A program made the translations under genes and the position numbers. The notes under the pieces are model-generated. The model ran no database searches. It was not told the origin of the DNA and was given only the letters and a program-made list of their open reading frames with translations. DNA of 64,000 nt, taken from DAOTWA01 sp034435955 (GTDB lineage Bacteria; Chloroflexota; Anaerolineae; Anaerolineales; Anaerolineaceae). Shown here in pieces: positions 62,213 through 64,000 of the stretch. The DNA lies in the NCBI GenBank assembly GCA_034435955.1, contig DAOTWA010000054.1, positions 1 through 64,000 of the forward strand, written 5' to 3'. Numbering within the stretch: position 1 is the stretch's first letter; each line of letters starts with the position of its first letter.

Positions 62213-63919
62213 ATGGAGCCGGTCACACGCAAGGATTGGCAAATTCAGCCACGCATCAGCCCTGAAGCCGATCAGGAACTGGCTGCCTATCCGCCATACC
62301 TGCGCCAGATCCTCTTCAACCGCGGCTATTTCGACCGGCGCAGCGCCGAAGCTTATCTGAATGCCGCAGCACCCGCACAGACGGACCCCTTTTTGATCAC
62401 CGGGATGGAAGCGCTGGTGGAGCGAATCGAGCGCGCCATCGAGCGGGGTGAGGAGATCGCCGTATACGGCGACTACGACGTGGACGGCGTCACTGCCACG
62501 GTGCTGCTGGTGGAGGTCTTAACCGCATTGGGTGGGCGCGCTCGCGAGAACATCCCCAACCGCTTCGACGAAGGCTATGGGTTGAACAACGACGCTTTGG
62601 ACGCGCTGCACGAGGCGGGCGTTAAGCTGGTGATCACAGTGGATTGCGGCATCCGCTCACTGGCTGAAGCCAGGCACGCCCGGGAGATCGGCATGGACCT
62701 GGCGATCAGCGATCATCATCACCCGGCTTCAGAGCTTCCAGAAGCGCTGGCGGTGATCTGTCCAAAGCAACCGGGCGACCATTATCCGGATAAGAACCTG
62801 GCCGGGGTTGGATTGGCGTACAAGATCGCCCAAGCGCTGCTATCGCGCAGACCGGCGGCAGGCGCCCAGGCTGAAGACTGGCTGGACCTGGTGGCACTTG
62901 GCACGGTAGCCGATCTGGCGCCATTGGTGGGAGAGAATCGGACGCTGGTGCGGGCAGGGTTGAACCGCATCCGCCGGCCCCGCCGGCAGGGTTTGATCTC
63001 CCTTGCGGGGGCGGCGGGGCTGGCGGTCAGCAGCACTACCGCAACCGACATCGGCTTCATCCTGGGGCCGCGGCTCAACGCGGCCGGGCGGCTGGAGTCG
63101 GCGTTGGCCGCCTACCATCTCCTGACGACCTCCGATGTGAATCGCGCTGGCGAGCTTGCCCAGCGCCTGGAAAGGCAGAACGCCGAGCGCCAGCAATTGA
63201 CCAACGATACCCAGGCACGCGCCGAGCAACTGGCGCTGAAAGGGCGCGAGGACGCCATTCTGCTTTTCGCCGTGGATCCCGGCTTCAATCCGGGCGTTGT
63301 GGGGCTGGCCGCTTCGCGGTTGAGCGAAGCCTATTACAGGCCTTCAGTGGTCGGCGCTTTGGGCGATGAATTTACCCGCGCTTCCTGCCGGTCGATACCT
63401 GAATTCCACATCACCGAGGCGCTGGATCAGTGCGCAGACCTTCTGGAAAGGCACGGCGGTCACGCGGCTGCGGCGGGCTTCACTGTGCGCAATGAGAATC
63501 TGGCCGTCCTGGCAGAGCGGCTGGAAGCCATCGCCCGCGAGCGGATCGGGCAACGTGATTTACGACCCGTGCTAACCGCTGACCTGGAGATTTCCTTACG
63601 GGATCTGAAACCCATCATGCTGGAAGAACTCGACAAGCTCCAGCCGACCGGCTACGGCAATCCGGATGCGGTATTTGTTTCGCGCGGGTTAAAAGTGATC
63701 CAGGCGCGGGCGGTTGGGAAGGACGGCAAACACCTCAAATTAAGCCTCTCGGATGACTGGATCACCTACGATGGGATCGCTTTCCGCATGGGTGATCGGT
63801 TGGGTGATCTGCCGGCGCGCATCGACGTGATGTACACGTTCGAGCGCAATGATTACCTCGACCGGCGTGGGTTCCAGCTGCGAATTAAGGACATTCGACC
63901 CGGCCGAAGTGAAATTTAA
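62213..63919 (+). CDS. recJ: Single-stranded-DNA-specific exonuclease RecJ
   Basis: A 568-residue RecJ. DHH motifs: AVYGDYDVDGVTATVLLVEV, VDCGIRSLAEARHAREIG and ISDHHHPASELP; DHHA1 blocks RHGGHAAAAGFTV and the C-terminal OB-like domain are present. RecJ degrades single-stranded DNA 5' to 3' in recombination and mismatch repair. GGAGGA precedes the ATG by 7 nt. Length is normal. The last 81 bases of the window hold no further gene start that I can support. Confidence 0.95.
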   Translation: MEPVTRKDWQIQPRISPEADQELAAYPPYLRQILFNRGYFDRRSAEAYLNAAAPAQTDPFLITGMEALVERIERAIERGEEIAVYGDYDVDGVTATVLLVEVLTALGGRARENIPNRFDEGYGLNNDALDALHEAGVKLVITVDCGIRSLAEARHAREIGMDLAISDHHHPASELPEALAVICPKQPGDHYPDKNLAGVGLAYKIAQALLSRRPAAGAQAEDWLDLVALGTVADLAPLVGENRTLVRAGLNRIRRPRRQGLISLAGAAGLAVSSTTATDIGFILGPRLNAAGRLESALAAYHLLTTSDVNRAGELAQRLERQNAERQQLTNDTQARAEQLALKGREDAILLFAVDPGFNPGVVGLAASRLSEAYYRPSVVGALGDEFTRASCRSIPEFHITEALDQCADLLERHGGHAAAAGFTVRNENLAVLAERLEAIARERIGQRDLRPVLTADLEISLRDLKPIMLEELDKLQPTGYGNPDAVFVSRGLKVIQARAVGKDGKHLKLSLSDDWITYDGIAFRMGDRLGDLPARIDVMYTFERNDYLDRRGFQLRIKDIRPGRSEI

Positions 63920-64000
63920 CCCAGAGACGGGGTCGGTGCACTGCGGTCTGAAATCAAAGTGCTTCCAGCGATACAAACGGCTTCACCCATCTCCATGAGA

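Overview
This is a GC-rich, densely packed bacterial chromosome segment. Gene content points to a free-living member of the Chloroflexota, probably Anaerolineae-like: a CtaA-CtaB fusion, a Thr/Pro-rich surface protein with a C-terminal membrane anchor, tandem-domain ThyX, TtuA with a small sulfur carrier, and many GAF/PAS kinases. The phylum is inferred from these features; no marker comparison was run. I saw no tRNA or rRNA genes, CRISPR arrays, insertion sequences or prophage genes.

Layout. 1-5.6 kb: a translation and cofactor operon (infB 3' end, rbfA, nrnA-like, truB, ribF, thyX). 5.6-8.5 kb: a tryptophan T-box with its own promoter, then trpS and trpB2. 8.6-12.2 kb: an RfaH/NusG paralogue, a CPBP protease and an SLC13 permease. 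12.4-18.8 kb: a sugar locus (fucose-isomerase-like enzyme, two ABC permeases, binding protein, divergent FucU-type mutarotase). 18.9-25 kb: gyrB, membrane proteins, a JAMM peptidase, plsY and an MBL hydrolase. 25-31 kb: a large surface protein, an amino-acid binding lipoprotein, proline dehydrogenase and an SDR reductase. 31-35.7 kb: a UbiA prenyltransferase, two MoeA proteins (one fused to a binding-protein domain) and Bcp. 35.8-42.1 kb: an APC permease, a NarL-type two-component pair and a GT-C glycosyltransferase. 42.3-46.1 kb: cytochrome oxidase assembly (SCO, SURF1, CtaA-CtaB). 46.2-47.3 kb: rsfS and thpR. 47.5-54.7 kb: a signalling island with receiver, roadblock and kinase-like proteins. 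54.7-56.7 kb: a 6S-like RNA candidate, then glnA behind a structured leader. 56.9-58.5 kb: TtuA-like thiolase, its sulfur carrier, and two copies of an 83-bp palindromic repeat. 58.5-64 kb: a zinc-ribbon protein, a PstS-like lipoprotein, uppP, tgt and recJ.

The most striking observation is the leader of glnA. Between a good sigma70-type promoter (54998-55026) and the glutamine synthetase start (55405) lies an RNA that matches the glmS self-cleaving ribozyme: the cleavage-site region, P1, a 15-nt core segment, the GCGGATGCCTCC core, P3, and the P4 domain with its AAACC and GGACAA-like strands. It carries two extra hairpins in the core. This class is normally found before glmS; here it would let glucosamine-6-phosphate, made from glutamine, control glutamine synthetase. 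A second theme is a possible ubiquitin-like sulfur-transfer set: a 66-residue carrier ending Gly-Gly-Glu-Arg, TtuA, and a JAMM peptidase elsewhere in the window that could trim the tail.
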